From positions 1 to 48,257 of the forward strand of contig JAEYWK010000094.1 of assembly GCA_023431345.1 (NCBI GenBank): a stretch of DNA of 48,257 bases. The letters run 5' to 3'. The notes beneath the pieces were generated by a model, which did not search any database, was not told where the DNA came from, and saw only the letters and a program-made list of their open reading frames with translations. Positions 28,631 to 37,593 of this stretch are shown here, piece after piece; the first letter of the stretch is position 1; each line of letters begins with the position of its first letter. The stretch is from Pseudomonadota bacterium. Lineage in GTDB: Bacteria; Myxococcota_A; Polyangia; Polyangiales; Polyangiaceae. The position numbers were made by a program, and so were the translations under genes.

Positions 28631-28675
28631 CGAGCCCGGTAATTCGCAAGGAGTTACCGGGCTCGCTGCTTTTTG
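28631..28675 (+). terminator. Rho-independent terminator after lon
   Basis: CGAGCCCGGTAA (28631-28642) and TTACCGGGCTCG (28654-28665) form a perfect 12-bp stem with an 11-nt loop, followed by GCTGCTTTTTG. Its position 68 bp after the lon stop and the T-run make this the clearest intrinsic terminator in the window. Confidence 0.88.
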
Positions 28676-29075
28676 TGATCACTCGTGGGCGTGAATTTTC
28701 ACGCCCTGCCTATCTGCCAGAATGGCTGCCAACCCGCGGCCCTCCTTGCCGCAGGCTGTCGTGGCGTCCCAGGTCTCACCCGGGCGAGCTAACGGCGGCG
28801 AGCGCGAGCGGGATCAACGGATCAACAGGGAGGGGGGAGGCGGGGAGGGCGCGATGGGCGATATCGAGGGCGCGGAGGGCGTGCTGATTTCGTTCTCTCG
28901 ACGCGTGCGTGATGTCCGCGATTCGAAGGCGCCCGCTGCGGAGCGGGACGACTCGCAGTCTCGCGCGGGCGCTTCCGCTTCACTTTTTCCTGTTAGCGAA
29001 ACTTTGATCTAAATTTTCGATTGGGTGCACACTACAAGCGTCTGCAGTGTGCGCGCTCGCAGGCGAGGTGTTGCC
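28676..29075. other. Intergenic region without a convincing gene
   Basis: Short ORFs here have Arg/Gly/Glu-rich shadow composition and no ribosome site, so I do not call them. The stretch around 28980-29022 is distinctly AT-rich for this genome (TTTTTCCTGTTAGCG, then GATCTAAATTTTCG) and probably holds the promoter of the downstream lipoprotein gene. Confidence 0.5.
29027..29052 (+). promoter_or_regulatory. Inverted repeat in the leader of the large lipoprotein gene
   Basis: GCACACT (29027-29033) and AGTGTGC (29046-29052) are separated by 12 nt, 24 bp before the ATG and just after an AT-rich stretch. It fits an operator or a leader hairpin. Confidence 0.35.
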
Positions 29076-30623
29076 ATGAAGCGATTGATGAGCGCGGCGA
29101 GCATTCGCCGTTGGTTAGTTATTGGTTCGACGCCGCTTGCGGCGTCGTTCGGCGTCTCGTGCTCGTCCAGCGGCGATACCGGTCCAACGGGGGGCCCGGG
29201 CCCGGGCGTGGGAGCTGCCTCGGCAGCCGGCGGCACGAGCAGCACCTCGGGCACCGGCAACGGCGCGCCGGGCACAGGCGGCACGGTGATGCTCGGCGAT
29301 GTCACCGATCAGATGCCGGTGGGCCCGTGCATGGGGCTCGAGTGTCAAGTCCCCGCCTGCAGTGGCAATCCCAAGGCAACGTCTATCTCGGGGAAGGTCT
29401 ACGATCCGGCGGGCAAGGTGCCGCTCTACAACGTGATGGTTTACGTGCCGAACGGGCCCGTGATGCCGCTTCCAGAAGGCGCTGGCTGTGACCGCTGCGG
29501 CGCGACCATTACCAACCCCGTGACGTCGGCCATCACCGACGAGGCGGGTGCCTTCAAGCTCGAAGGCGTGCCGGCGGGTGATTCCGTGCCGCTGGTGATC
29601 CAGGTCGGCAAATGGCGTCGACAGATCACGGTGCCTGGCGTCAGCCCGTGCGTCGACACGGCAGTCGCAGATCCGAACCTCACGAGGCTGCCGCGGAACA
29701 AGGCCGAGGGCGATATCCCGCGCATCGCGATTTCGGTCGGCGCTGCCGATCAAATGGAGTGCCTGCCGCTGCGGATGGGTCTCGACGCGTCCGAGTTTTC
29801 GACGCCCGACGGCGACGGGCGCATCCATCTCTACCGCGGCGACTCGGGCCGCACGGGTACCCAGCCCCTCAGCGAGTTCGACGCAGCGCACGGCGGGGCT
29901 CGGCTGCCTCCGTCCGCTGACTTGTGGAGCACGGCTGATAGCCTGATGCGCTACGACATCACCATCCTCTCGTGCGAAGGTGGCACCAACGCACAAGGCA
30001 AGCCCATGTCTTCGCGGGAAGCGCTTTACAAATACGCGTCGCAAGGCGGGCGCGTGTTCGCTTCCCACTTTCACAGCGTCTGGTTCGAGAACGGGCCGGA
30101 CCCGCTGCCGAGCACGGGCACTTGGGGTGAGCGGCGGCCGAATCCGGCGGGCAGCGCAGGCGATCCGAACGGTGACGGTACGCCCATCCCTGGCACGATC
30201 AATCAGTCGTTCCCGAAGGGTGAAGCGCTCGCGAAGTGGCTCCTCAACGTGGGAGCGTCGACCGCGCTCGGGTCGATGGAGACCGTCTACCCGCGCGACA
30301 ACATCCAGGCCGTCAACGCCGAAGTGGCGCGCGAATGGATCACGGTCGACAATCCGAACTTTCCGGACGCGCCCAAGGCCATCCAGTACATGTCCTTCAA
30401 CACTCCCATCGGCGTTCCGGAGGAGCAGATGTGCGGGCGCGAGGTCTACACGAACCTGCACGTCGCGGCGGTGGACGTCGACACGATTTCGCACACGGCG
30501 GGGTTCCCCGCCAGCTGCGAAGTGCGCGACCTCACGGCTCAAGAAAAGGCCGTCGCTTTCATGCTCTTCGATCTGTCGTCGTGCGTGATGAGCGACGAGA
30601 AAGTGCCCAAGCCCCCGAAGTGA
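29076..30623 (+). CDS. Large lipoprotein with carboxypeptidase-regulatory-like domain
   Basis: A 515-residue protein with a signal peptide and a VSCSSSG lipobox-like site, a Gly/Ser/Thr spacer, then a beta-sandwich of the carboxypeptidase-regulatory-like type (about residues 100-190: SGKVYDPAGKVPLYNVMVYVPN, with ITDEAGAFKLEGVPAGDSVPLVI). The C-terminal 300 residues form an alpha/beta region with a segment GGRVFASHFHSVWFENG typical of a family widespread in Polyangia, whose function is unknown to me. The ATG at 29076 is preceded by a purine-rich AGGCGAGG. It appears monocistronic. Confidence 0.82.
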   Translation: MKRLMSAASIRRWLVIGSTPLAASFGVSCSSSGDTGPTGGPGPGVGAASAAGGTSSTSGTGNGAPGTGGTVMLGDVTDQMPVGPCMGLECQVPACSGNPKATSISGKVYDPAGKVPLYNVMVYVPNGPVMPLPEGAGCDRCGATITNPVTSAITDEAGAFKLEGVPAGDSVPLVIQVGKWRRQITVPGVSPCVDTAVADPNLTRLPRNKAEGDIPRIAISVGAADQMECLPLRMGLDASEFSTPDGDGRIHLYRGDSGRTGTQPLSEFDAAHGGARLPPSADLWSTADSLMRYDITILSCEGGTNAQGKPMSSREALYKYASQGGRVFASHFHSVWFENGPDPLPSTGTWGERRPNPAGSAGDPNGDGTPIPGTINQSFPKGEALAKWLLNVGASTALGSMETVYPRDNIQAVNAEVAREWITVDNPNFPDAPKAIQYMSFNTPIGVPEEQMCGREVYTNLHVAAVDVDTISHTAGFPASCEVRDLTAQEKAVAFMLFDLSSCVMSDEKVPKPPK

Positions 30624-30696
30624 GCGCGCGGCGCGCGCCTACTTCGGGCGGGCGCTGGTGGGTCCCTCGGGCGGGCGGGCGCCCGCGCTTGAGGGC

Positions 30697-30730
<34 letters not shown>

Positions 30731-30848
30731 ACGGGCCGTGCAGCGCCGCTGGCTGCAGGGGAGCAGGGCCTTTTTCGGGATCCGGTCGGGACCGCCTCCG
30801 GAGGAGACCGTGCTGGCGTCTCCCTATCGCCAGGGTGGCGGCCGGCTT

Positions 30849-31574
30849 TTAGAGGTCGGTGTCGTCCCAGAGGCGGATGCCGCCGGTCATGCCGTCGACG
30901 TTGCCGAAGAGGGTGACGTTCTTGGGAAGCGGGACCTTGATGTGCTCGGCGTTGCCGCCGCCGATGTAGAGGTGGTCGAAGTTGAAGATGGCGGCGAGCA
31001 GCTCGAGCATTTCGCCGACGCGCTTGCTCCACTTCTGCTTGCCGTGCTCTTTCATTTCGGCGTCGCTGAGACGCTCTTCGTAGGTCTTGTCTTTTTGAAA
31101 GGGGTGGTGACCTAGCTCGAGGTTCGGCACCAAGTGGCCGTTGATGAACAGGGCGGAGCCGACTCCGGTGCCGAGCGTGAGCACCATCTCCAGGCCCTCG
31201 CCCTCGATGACGCCGAAGCCCTGCAGGTCCGCGTCGTTCACCACGCGCGTCGGCACGCCCGTGCGCGTCTCGAGCGCGGTCTGCAGGTTCTGACCCAGCC
31301 ACGACGAGTCGAGGTTCGCGGCGCTGAGGGTGCGCCCCTTGATGACGACGCCCGGATAGCCCACCGAGATGCGATCGAAGCGGGGCTGCTGGGGGATCAT
31401 CGAGCTGATGACGGCCAGCACCGCTTCGAAGGTGGCGGGCTTGGGCGTGAGCTCGCGGGCGCGTTCGTTGAGCGGATTGCCCTCGGGGTCGAGGACGATC
31501 ATCTTGATGCCGGTGCCGCCGATGTCGATGCAGAGCGTCCGAAGTGACGCGCCGAGCGTGGGCAGATTCCCCAC
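30849..31574 (-). CDS. ppgK: ROK-family kinase, polyphosphate-glucokinase-like
   Basis: A 241-residue sugar kinase. The phosphate loop CIDIGGTGIKM is followed by VGYPGVV, the AANLDSSWLGQNL and VNDADLQGFG elements, TLGTGVGSALF, and LVPNLELGHH, a sequence order matching polyphosphate glucokinases that phosphorylate glucose using polyphosphate or ATP. The GTG at 31574 is chosen since the longer reading from 31667 adds 31 atypical residues and overlaps the divergent gene. ROK proteins without a helix-turn-helix are enzymes, as here. The phosphoryl donor preference is not provable from the sequence. The 225-bp stretch after the stop is only GC-rich. Confidence 0.83.
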   Translation of the reverse strand: MGNLPTLGASLRTLCIDIGGTGIKMIVLDPEGNPLNERARELTPKPATFEAVLAVISSMIPQQPRFDRISVGYPGVVIKGRTLSAANLDSSWLGQNLQTALETRTGVPTRVVNDADLQGFGVIEGEGLEMVLTLGTGVGSALFINGHLVPNLELGHHPFQKDKTYEERLSDAEMKEHGKQKWSKRVGEMLELLAAIFNFDHLYIGGGNAEHIKVPLPKNVTLFGNVDGMTGGIRLWDDTDL

Positions 31575-31695
31575 ATCTTGTGAGCCCGCGTCGTGCTTCC
31601 GTAGGAGAACAGAGCAGGTGGCGAGGCGGGGGTCGGGTCGGGTGCGGCTGCGGTAAGGAATCGGCATGGTGGGGGAGGCGTTTCTCGGGCTGAGT

Positions 31696-33387
31696 ATGTT
31701 ACAGATTTCAGGGGTGAAAGCTCGCCTCTTGAGCGGCGTGAGCGTGCGCGCGCTGGCGGTCGTGCTCGGCGGTTCGCTGGGCGCGGCTTTCGCCTTTCAG
31801 CGGCTCGGGGTCAACCCTAACCCGCGAACGCTGGAGGCCCCGCGCCCGCCGCGGCTGGCTCCGCCCGCGCCGGATCTGCAGGTGGTCTGCGCGGCGCGGG
31901 CAGCCGAGCTGGCGCGCGCGCCGGCGGAGCCGCTGCCGGTCGTCGACACGCCCGAGCTGCGCGCGCAGCTGCTGGGTCGCGCCAAGAGCGTGCCGGTGTT
32001 CTTCTCGTCGACGCCGCCGGTCGACGAGACGAGCGCGGTCGCCGAGGGCCTGCGCAAGAAGCTCGAGCTCTCGCCCGGCTACGCCACGTTCGACAGGGTC
32101 GTCGGCCAGGTGAGGAAGGACCCGGCCTTGGCGCGCGCGGTCTTCCTGCGCGACGGCTACTTGTACGTGGAGCTGCCCGAGCTAGCGTCGCTCTACGCCG
32201 CCCTCACGCTTTCGCTGCTGTTTCGCGACCCAGAGCTGTTGATTCAGCGCGGGGCGGAAGAGCTCGGCGCGCGCCGCTTGGAAGACGGCGACTATGAATA
32301 TACGACGGGCGACGAGCGCGGGCGCCGCGCCAAGCTGCTGCTCTTCGACCGCGTGACGTCGGCGAGCGCGCCGTTCGAGGGCGCGCGTCACGTGGATTTG
32401 CGCCCCCTGCGCCGGCAGCTCGGCTTCGATGAGGTGCGGGTGCTCCACGCCGCCGCTGGCGCGCTGAGCGTGCAGCTCGTTTACGGAGCGTCGCGGACGC
32501 CGGCGGTGCTGCGCGTGGAGGGCCTGACCGCGAAGCTCGAGTGTGAGGCGCTGGGGGCCGAGCGCGCCGCCGTGATGGCGGCTCGCGCCGAAGCGGCTCG
32601 GGCCGAGCACGCCCAAGAGCGCTTGCTCTCCGTGATGGTGGAGCAGGTAGACGAAGGGCTGCCGTTCGACGAGCCGAAGACCGAAGAGGGCCAACAAGAC
32701 GGCAAATTGCGGCCAGAGTGGCGGACCGCGTACTTGAACGGTCGCTCGAGCTTCGAGTTCAACGGCGATCGCTACGCGGTGTTCGACGGGGCGGGGCGAC
32801 CGCGGCCGCCGCAGGTCTGCATCGATTTCGTGATCGACACGTTCGAGCGCGCCGGCGGCAGCTGGTGGCAATCGCGGGAGATGCCTCGGGCGCGCCCCCG
32901 GGGGCGCCTGCTGTTCGACGACACGCGGCTCGAAAATCGCCGCAGCGTCGAGAGCTTCATCGGCTTCGCGCGCGCGCACCGCGAGGCCTTCGACGTGTAC
33001 GAGCCGCCGCCGGACGCGCGCGTGCCGCTGCGCAATCGAGAGCAATTTTTCGGCCGCTTGTACCGAGAGCGGCACCACTACCGTCGCGGCGACATCGTGG
33101 CCATCTTGGGCCCGCGCGACGACGAAAAGCTGCACTATCACTCGTTCATCATCGTCGCGGCCGATCCGCTGTCGGGCATGCCGATCGAGCTTGCCGCGAA
33201 CGCGGGCCGGCCGCGGATCCGCAGCTGGGAAGGCGAAATGTCGAACGCGCCGCGGCGGAGCATCTTCGCCCGCGTGCGGCCGCGTCAGGTGTGGCTCGAC
33301 TCATTTTTGGCTCCGGAGACCGGGGCGACGGCCGACGACCCCCAAACCGACGTCAATCCGTCGCGCTCGCGCCCCGCGGCCGGTTGA
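31696..33387 (+). CDS. Exported protein of unknown function with possible Cys/His hydrolase domain
   Basis: A 563-residue protein from the ATG at 31696 (31666 is also in frame). A hydrophobic stretch near residues 17-33 may be a signal anchor. The C-terminal 200 residues carry a Cys at PPQVCIDFVIDTFERAGG, a YRRGDIVAIL segment, a His at KLHYHSFIIVAADP and an Asn or Asp near IELAANAG. This order resembles papain-like NlpC/P60 or DUF1287-type peptidoglycan hydrolases. The resemblance is motif-level only. The N-terminal half has no match that I recognise. The gene stands alone between the divergent ROK kinase and hom. Confidence 0.7.
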   Translation: MLQISGVKARLLSGVSVRALAVVLGGSLGAAFAFQRLGVNPNPRTLEAPRPPRLAPPAPDLQVVCAARAAELARAPAEPLPVVDTPELRAQLLGRAKSVPVFFSSTPPVDETSAVAEGLRKKLELSPGYATFDRVVGQVRKDPALARAVFLRDGYLYVELPELASLYAALTLSLLFRDPELLIQRGAEELGARRLEDGDYEYTTGDERGRRAKLLLFDRVTSASAPFEGARHVDLRPLRRQLGFDEVRVLHAAAGALSVQLVYGASRTPAVLRVEGLTAKLECEALGAERAAVMAARAEAARAEHAQERLLSVMVEQVDEGLPFDEPKTEEGQQDGKLRPEWRTAYLNGRSSFEFNGDRYAVFDGAGRPRPPQVCIDFVIDTFERAGGSWWQSREMPRARPRGRLLFDDTRLENRRSVESFIGFARAHREAFDVYEPPPDARVPLRNREQFFGRLYRERHHYRRGDIVAILGPRDDEKLHYHSFIIVAADPLSGMPIELAANAGRPRIRSWEGEMSNAPRRSIFARVRPRQVWLDSFLAPETGATADDPQTDVNPSRSRPAAG

Positions 33388-33469
33388 GCGCGGCGCCCGG
33401 GGGAGAGCGGGGCAGTAAACGCTTGACGTAGCTCAAGATCTCGCGAAAAACCCGGAGTGTCCCGCGTTT

Positions 33470-33474
33470 GGAGG
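33470..33474 (+). promoter_or_regulatory. Ribosome binding site fixing a TTG start for hom
   Basis: GGAGG lies seven bases before the TTG at 33482. The next candidate start, a GTG a few codons later, has no such site, so TTG is the likely start. Confidence 0.7.
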
Positions 33475-33481
33475 TCCCGCT

Positions 33482-34795
33482 TTGAGTGAGTCAGAGAAGT
33501 CCCCGGTGAAGATCGCCCTGCTTGGTTGCGGGACGGTGGGTGGTGGCGTGCTGCGCCTCCTCGAGGACAATCGCGAGTTCTTGGCGTCGCGCGTCGGCGC
33601 GCCGCTGGAGGTGAAGCATGTCTTGGTTCGTGACCTGAACAAGACGCGCGTCAGCGAGTGCAAGCGCGAGTGGCTCACGACCGACCCGGAGACCATCTTC
33701 GCCGACGGCGCGGTAGACCTGGTAGTCGAAGTGATCGGCGGCGAGAACCCGGCAAGCGCCTATTTGGAGCGTGCGCTGGCTGGCGGGCGCTCCGTCGTCA
33801 CCGCGAACAAGTACCTGATTTCGAAGCACGGCCCGCGGCTGATCCAGGCCGCCATCGACAACAAGGTCGACCTGGCGTTCGAGGCGTCGGTGGGCGGCGG
33901 CATTCCGATCATCCGCACGCTGCGCGAAGCCCTCGCTAGCGACACCGTCTCCAGCGTGCACGCGATCTTGAACGGTACCTGTAACTACATCTTGACGCGC
34001 ATGCGCCAAGACGGGCTCACCTTCGCGGCGGCGCTCAAGGAAGCGCAAGAGCTGGGCTACGCCGAGGCCGATCCGACGCTCGACGTCGGAGGCGGCGACG
34101 CGGCGCAAAAGCTGTCGGTCGTGAGCATGCTGGCGTTCGAGACGAGCGTCGACACCGATCAATTCCTGATCGAGGGCATCGAGGGCGTAGAGGACATCGA
34201 CTTCCGCTTCGCGGATCGCTTCGGCTTCACGCTCAAGCACCTGTGCATCGGGCACGACCGCGGGGAGCAGGTGGAGCTGCGCGCCCACCCCGCCCTCGTG
34301 CCCAAGAACAGCGTGCTCGCCAACGTCGACGGCGTGCTGAACGGCGTCTTCTTGATGGGCCGCGCGCTCGGCCCGTGCTTGTTGGTCGGGCGCGGCGCGG
34401 GCGATATGCCGACCGCGGTCAGCGTGGTGGCCGACATCGTGGACGTGGCCGCGTCGCGCATCCATGGTGAGTCTGGCCTGGCGACGCGCGGCATTCAGCT
34501 GCGCTCGCGGCCGGTGATGTCGCCGGACGACATCGAGACTCGCTATTACCTGCGCTTCGACGTCGGCGATCACCCCGGCGTGCTCGGACGCATCGCCTCC
34601 GCGCTCGGCGCCGAGGGCGTGTCGATCGAGCAGATGGTGCAGGAGGGCCGCGCCGAGGGCGAGGGCGACGCGGTGCCGGTTTGTATCCTCACGCACCAAA
34701 CGAAAGAGGGCGCGGTGCGCCGCGCCATCGCCAGCATCGAGCAGCAGGCCATCTTGAAGAGCAAGGCGCGACTGCTTCGCATCGAGGACGTGTGA
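33482..34795 (+). CDS. hom: Homoserine dehydrogenase
   Basis: It reduces aspartate semialdehyde to homoserine, a branch point toward threonine and methionine (EC 1.1.1.3). The 437-residue protein has the NAD(P)-binding IALLGCGTVGGGVL near the start, the central ANKYLISKHG and ASVGGGIPIIRTLREAL segments, the LNGTCNYILTRM motif, and a C-terminal ACT domain (about residues 355-435) for feedback control, likely by threonine. The TTG start is set by a good ribosome site. Its stop overlaps the GTG of murI. Confidence 0.96.
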   Translation: MSESEKSPVKIALLGCGTVGGGVLRLLEDNREFLASRVGAPLEVKHVLVRDLNKTRVSECKREWLTTDPETIFADGAVDLVVEVIGGENPASAYLERALAGGRSVVTANKYLISKHGPRLIQAAIDNKVDLAFEASVGGGIPIIRTLREALASDTVSSVHAILNGTCNYILTRMRQDGLTFAAALKEAQELGYAEADPTLDVGGGDAAQKLSVVSMLAFETSVDTDQFLIEGIEGVEDIDFRFADRFGFTLKHLCIGHDRGEQVELRAHPALVPKNSVLANVDGVLNGVFLMGRALGPCLLVGRGAGDMPTAVSVVADIVDVAASRIHGESGLATRGIQLRSRPVMSPDDIETRYYLRFDVGDHPGVLGRIASALGAEGVSIEQMVQEGRAEGEGDAVPVCILTHQTKEGAVRRAIASIEQQAILKSKARLLRIEDV

Positions 34796-35655
34796 GCTCG
34801 GACGCGGCGCGGCGACTCTCGGCCGACGCGCCGCTCGGGGTGTTCGATTCAGGGCTCGGCGGCCTGACGGTGGCCGCGGCGCTGCGGCGGGCGCTGCCAC
34901 GCGAGCGCATCATCTACTTGGGCGATACGGCGCGCGTTCCCTACGGCACGCGCTCGGCCGAGACGGTCGTGCGTTACGCGCGCGGCTGCGCCCGGCTCTT
35001 GCTCGAGCGCGGGGTGAAGGCGCTCGTGATCGCCTGCAACACCGTGAGCGCGGTCGCGGTCGAGATCTTGCGGGCGGAGCTGGATTTGCCGGTGCTGGGC
35101 GTGGTCGAGCCCGGGGCGCGCGCGGCGCTGTCGGCGCTGACGGGCGTCGGCGGCAGTGGCCCGATCGGCGTGCTGGGCACCGCCGGAACGGTGGCTTCCG
35201 GAGCGTATCCGCGCGCGGTCAGCCAGCTGTCGACGCGGGCAGAGGTCGTCGCGCAAGCGGCGCCGTTGCTCGTGCCGCTGGTCGAGGAGGGCTGGCTGAC
35301 GGGTGACGTGCCGCGGCTGGCGGTGCGCCGCTACCTCGAGCCGTTGATCGCCGCCAACGTGAGCGTGATCGTGCTCGGCTGCACCCACTACCCGCTGCTC
35401 AAGCACGTGATCGCCGAGGTGGCGGCGGAGCTATCGGGCCGCTCGATCCCGGTCGTCGATAGCGCGGTGGCGACGGCCGCCGCCGTACAAGCCTGGATTG
35501 ACGACGAAAAGATCTCCCCCGCCGCCACGGAGCCGCAGCCGGGCGAGGAGCTGGAGCTGCTGGTGACGGATCTACCCAAGAGCTTCGCGGCCATGGCCGA
35601 GCAAATGCTCGGCGGTCACGCTCCTCGCGTCCAGCAAGTCGACTTGACGGCGTAA
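34792..35655 (+). CDS. murI: Glutamate racemase
   Basis: It makes D-glutamate for peptidoglycan (EC 5.1.1.3). The 287-residue protein has VFDSGLGGL near the start (Asp19 and Ser20), YGTRS, catalytic Cys82 in ACNTVSA and catalytic Cys197 in GCTHYP, the classic pair. The GTG at 34792 overlaps the hom stop (GTGA), so translation is coupled. A reading from an upstream start would extend into hom out of frame. The C-terminal 25 residues are variable. Confidence 0.96.
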   Translation: MSSDAARRLSADAPLGVFDSGLGGLTVAAALRRALPRERIIYLGDTARVPYGTRSAETVVRYARGCARLLLERGVKALVIACNTVSAVAVEILRAELDLPVLGVVEPGARAALSALTGVGGSGPIGVLGTAGTVASGAYPRAVSQLSTRAEVVAQAAPLLVPLVEEGWLTGDVPRLAVRRYLEPLIAANVSVIVLGCTHYPLLKHVIAEVAAELSGRSIPVVDSAVATAAAVQAWIDDEKISPAATEPQPGEELELLVTDLPKSFAAMAEQMLGGHAPRVQQVDLTA

Positions 35656-35762
35656 AGAGCGACGCAAGCGCCGTATCACTCTGGCGCCCCCACAAAACGA
35701 GCGCACGACGTCGATGAGCGCGGCCCCGCCCCGGCTCGCAACCTCCCTGTTATCCCGAGCCG

Positions 35763-36683
35763 TTACGACTTGGCAGCGAAGGCGAGCACGGCCATGCGCA
35801 CGGCGACTCCCGCTTCGACTTGGTCGAGGATGACCGAGTGCGAGCCGTCCGCGATGTCCTCGGAGATTTCGACGCCGCGGTTGAGTGGGCCTGGGTGCAT
35901 GACGAGCGCGTCCGGCTTGGCCAGCGAAAGCCGCGCCGCGTTCAGACCGAAGACGCGGGCGTACTCGCGCAGGCTCGGGAAGAGCGCCGCCCCGAGCCGC
36001 TCGCGCTGGATGCGCAGCATCATCACGACGTCAGCGCCTTCGAGCGCGGGCTCGATGCGCTCGTAAAGGGGGCAGCCGAGCGCGGCCGCGTCACGCGGGA
36101 GCAGCGTGCGCGGGCCCGCGAGGCGCACGCTGGCGCCGAGCATCTTCAGCAGCTTGGCGTTCGAGCGCGCCACGCGGCTGTGCAGAACGTCGCCCAAGAT
36201 CGCGACCGTGAGGCCCCGGAAATCCTTGCCGCGGTGGCGCCGGATCGTCAGGCTGTCGAGCAGGGCCTGGGTCGGGTGCTCGTGCATGCCGTCGCCGGCG
36301 TTGATCACGCTGGCGCGCGTGTGCTTGGCCACGTAGTCCGGCGCGCCGGAGGCGGGGTGGCGGATCACGATCGCGTCGGCGTGCATGGCGTCGAGCGTCT
36401 TGACCGTGTCGCGCAGCGTTTCGCCCTTGCTGGTGCTGGTGGCGGAGCCGCCGATGTTGACGACGTCCGCCCCGAGGCGCTTGCCCGCGAGCTCGAACGA
36501 GGTGCGGGTGCGGGTCGAGGCTTCGTAGAAGACGTTGATGATCGTCTTGCCGCGCAGTTCACTCAGCTTGACGATCGGCTGCCGCGTCACCTCCAGAAAT
36601 TCGTCGGCTTTGTCGAGGAGCTCGTTCGCAAGCTCCGGCGTCAAACGGTCGATGGAGGTCAGGTGGGCGAGCCGCGCCGGCAT
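35763..36683 (-). CDS. pyrB: Aspartate carbamoyltransferase catalytic chain
   Basis: It condenses carbamoyl phosphate with aspartate in pyrimidine synthesis (EC 2.1.3.2). The 306-residue protein has the carbamoyl-phosphate site STRTRTSF (56-63), NAGDGMHEHPTQALLDSLTI, and the aspartate-site VMHPGPLNRGVEI loop. The length is normal. No pyrI, pyrC or bacterial pyrR lies nearby. It is 19 bp downstream of the rhomboid-like gene on the same strand, so the two may be co-transcribed. It converges with murI. Confidence 0.96.
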   Translation of the reverse strand: MPARLAHLTSIDRLTPELANELLDKADEFLEVTRQPIVKLSELRGKTIINVFYEASTRTRTSFELAGKRLGADVVNIGGSATSTSKGETLRDTVKTLDAMHADAIVIRHPASGAPDYVAKHTRASVINAGDGMHEHPTQALLDSLTIRRHRGKDFRGLTVAILGDVLHSRVARSNAKLLKMLGASVRLAGPRTLLPRDAAALGCPLYERIEPALEGADVVMMLRIQRERLGAALFPSLREYARVFGLNAARLSLAKPDALVMHPGPLNRGVEISEDIADGSHSVILDQVEAGVAVRMAVLAFAAKS

Positions 36684-36702
36684 GAGCGCAGCGTTCTACA
36701 CC

Positions 36703-37524
36703 CTAATTCAGGAACCTTCCATCCGGTCCGCGGTCGTCGTCGTCGCTCGAGCGGCCGCCGGGGATGACCCGCAGACCGCCTGGGTTAGGACGCGGTTTTC
36801 TGCGGCCGTTTTCGCGTCGAGCCTCGCTGTCGAGCTGGGCCAGGCGCAGCTTCAGCCAGGCCTTGCGCAGCGGCGAGGGGGTGCCGCCACCGAGCAGCCA
36901 GCCGCAGCCCATGCCGCCGAAGACGGAAATCATCCCTTCGTAGGGCCGCGCGCCCGCGACGAGCGAGAGCAGGGCGAAGCCGATGATCGAGATGAGCAGC
37001 ATGCGCGAGGTCACCGGGATCACGAAGAACAGCTGCACGACCGCGTTCTTGAAGGTGAGCGCCCAGGCGATCGCGATGGCAGTGATGGCGGGCGACAAGC
37101 CGAACCAAGACGGCCCCGCGAGCCGCTCCCCGATGCTGGCCGGCAGGATCAGGCTGACGACCATCTGGAAGAGGTACGAGAGCACGGCCGAGAGCGCGAT
37201 GAAGCGCAGCATGCGCGCCGCTCCCCACTGCTCTTCCAGCCGCGTCGCCAGGAAGTACAGGCCGAGCAGCGTGGTGATGATGTGGAAGACGCCGTCGCTG
37301 CCGATGGGGTTGTGGACGAGCGGCGCCGTGAACAAGCGCCACACTTCGCCGTGCAAGATACGCTCGGTGTTACCGGTCAGCGCCTCGAACACGGAGACGG
37401 GGGCCGACCCCCAGTTGAGGCCGATCGCGAACGTGAGCCAGATAGCGAAGATGGCCAGCATCACGCCGCGCAGCGCTTTGCCGGGGCGTGGCCAATTCAG
37501 CGTCGCACCTTCGCTTGCACGCAT
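36703..37524 (-). CDS. Rhomboid-like membrane protein, probably proteolytically inactive
   Basis: A 273-residue protein with six or so membrane helices in the rhomboid arrangement: the loop motif WRLFTAPLVHNP, an LEEQWGAARMLRF segment, and a helix with FGLSPAITAI where active rhomboids have GxSG. The Ser is there but the following Gly is Pro. The helix that should carry the catalytic His (AHxxG) reads VFGGMGCGWLLGG, with no His. A charged Arg/Asp-rich cytoplasmic tail follows. AAGGAGG lies eight bases before the ATG. It is likely a pseudo-protease that binds rather than cuts membrane proteins, by analogy with iRhoms, which is inference. Confidence 0.78.
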   Translation of the reverse strand: MRASEGATLNWPRPGKALRGVMLAIFAIWLTFAIGLNWGSAPVSVFEALTGNTERILHGEVWRLFTAPLVHNPIGSDGVFHIITTLLGLYFLATRLEEQWGAARMLRFIALSAVLSYLFQMVVSLILPASIGERLAGPSWFGLSPAITAIAIAWALTFKNAVVQLFFVIPVTSRMLLISIIGFALLSLVAGARPYEGMISVFGGMGCGWLLGGGTPSPLRKAWLKLRLAQLDSEARRENGRRKPRPNPGGLRVIPGGRSSDDDDRGPDGRFLN

Positions 37525-37593
37525 GGGCTCTCCCTCCTTGCTATAACGCAGCTTGGCTCGGTCGGCACGCGGCGCGGCCGAAGGCCCGAGCTT

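Noticed and set aside
28628..28665. A GTTCGAGCCC stretch resembling a tRNA T-loop
   Set aside because: It is one arm of the lon terminator hairpin. No acceptor stem, anticodon arm or CCA-end pairing can be drawn around it.
28722..29012. Possible 96-residue plus-strand gene after lon
   Set aside because: Arg/Gly/Glu-rich low-complexity composition, no ribosome site, and overlap with the likely promoter region. It has the look of a GC-rich shadow ORF.
29115..30542. 475-residue minus-strand ORF opposite the large lipoprotein gene
   Set aside because: His/Arg-rich shadow of a clear lipoprotein gene with signal peptide and domain. High GC makes such antisense frames open.
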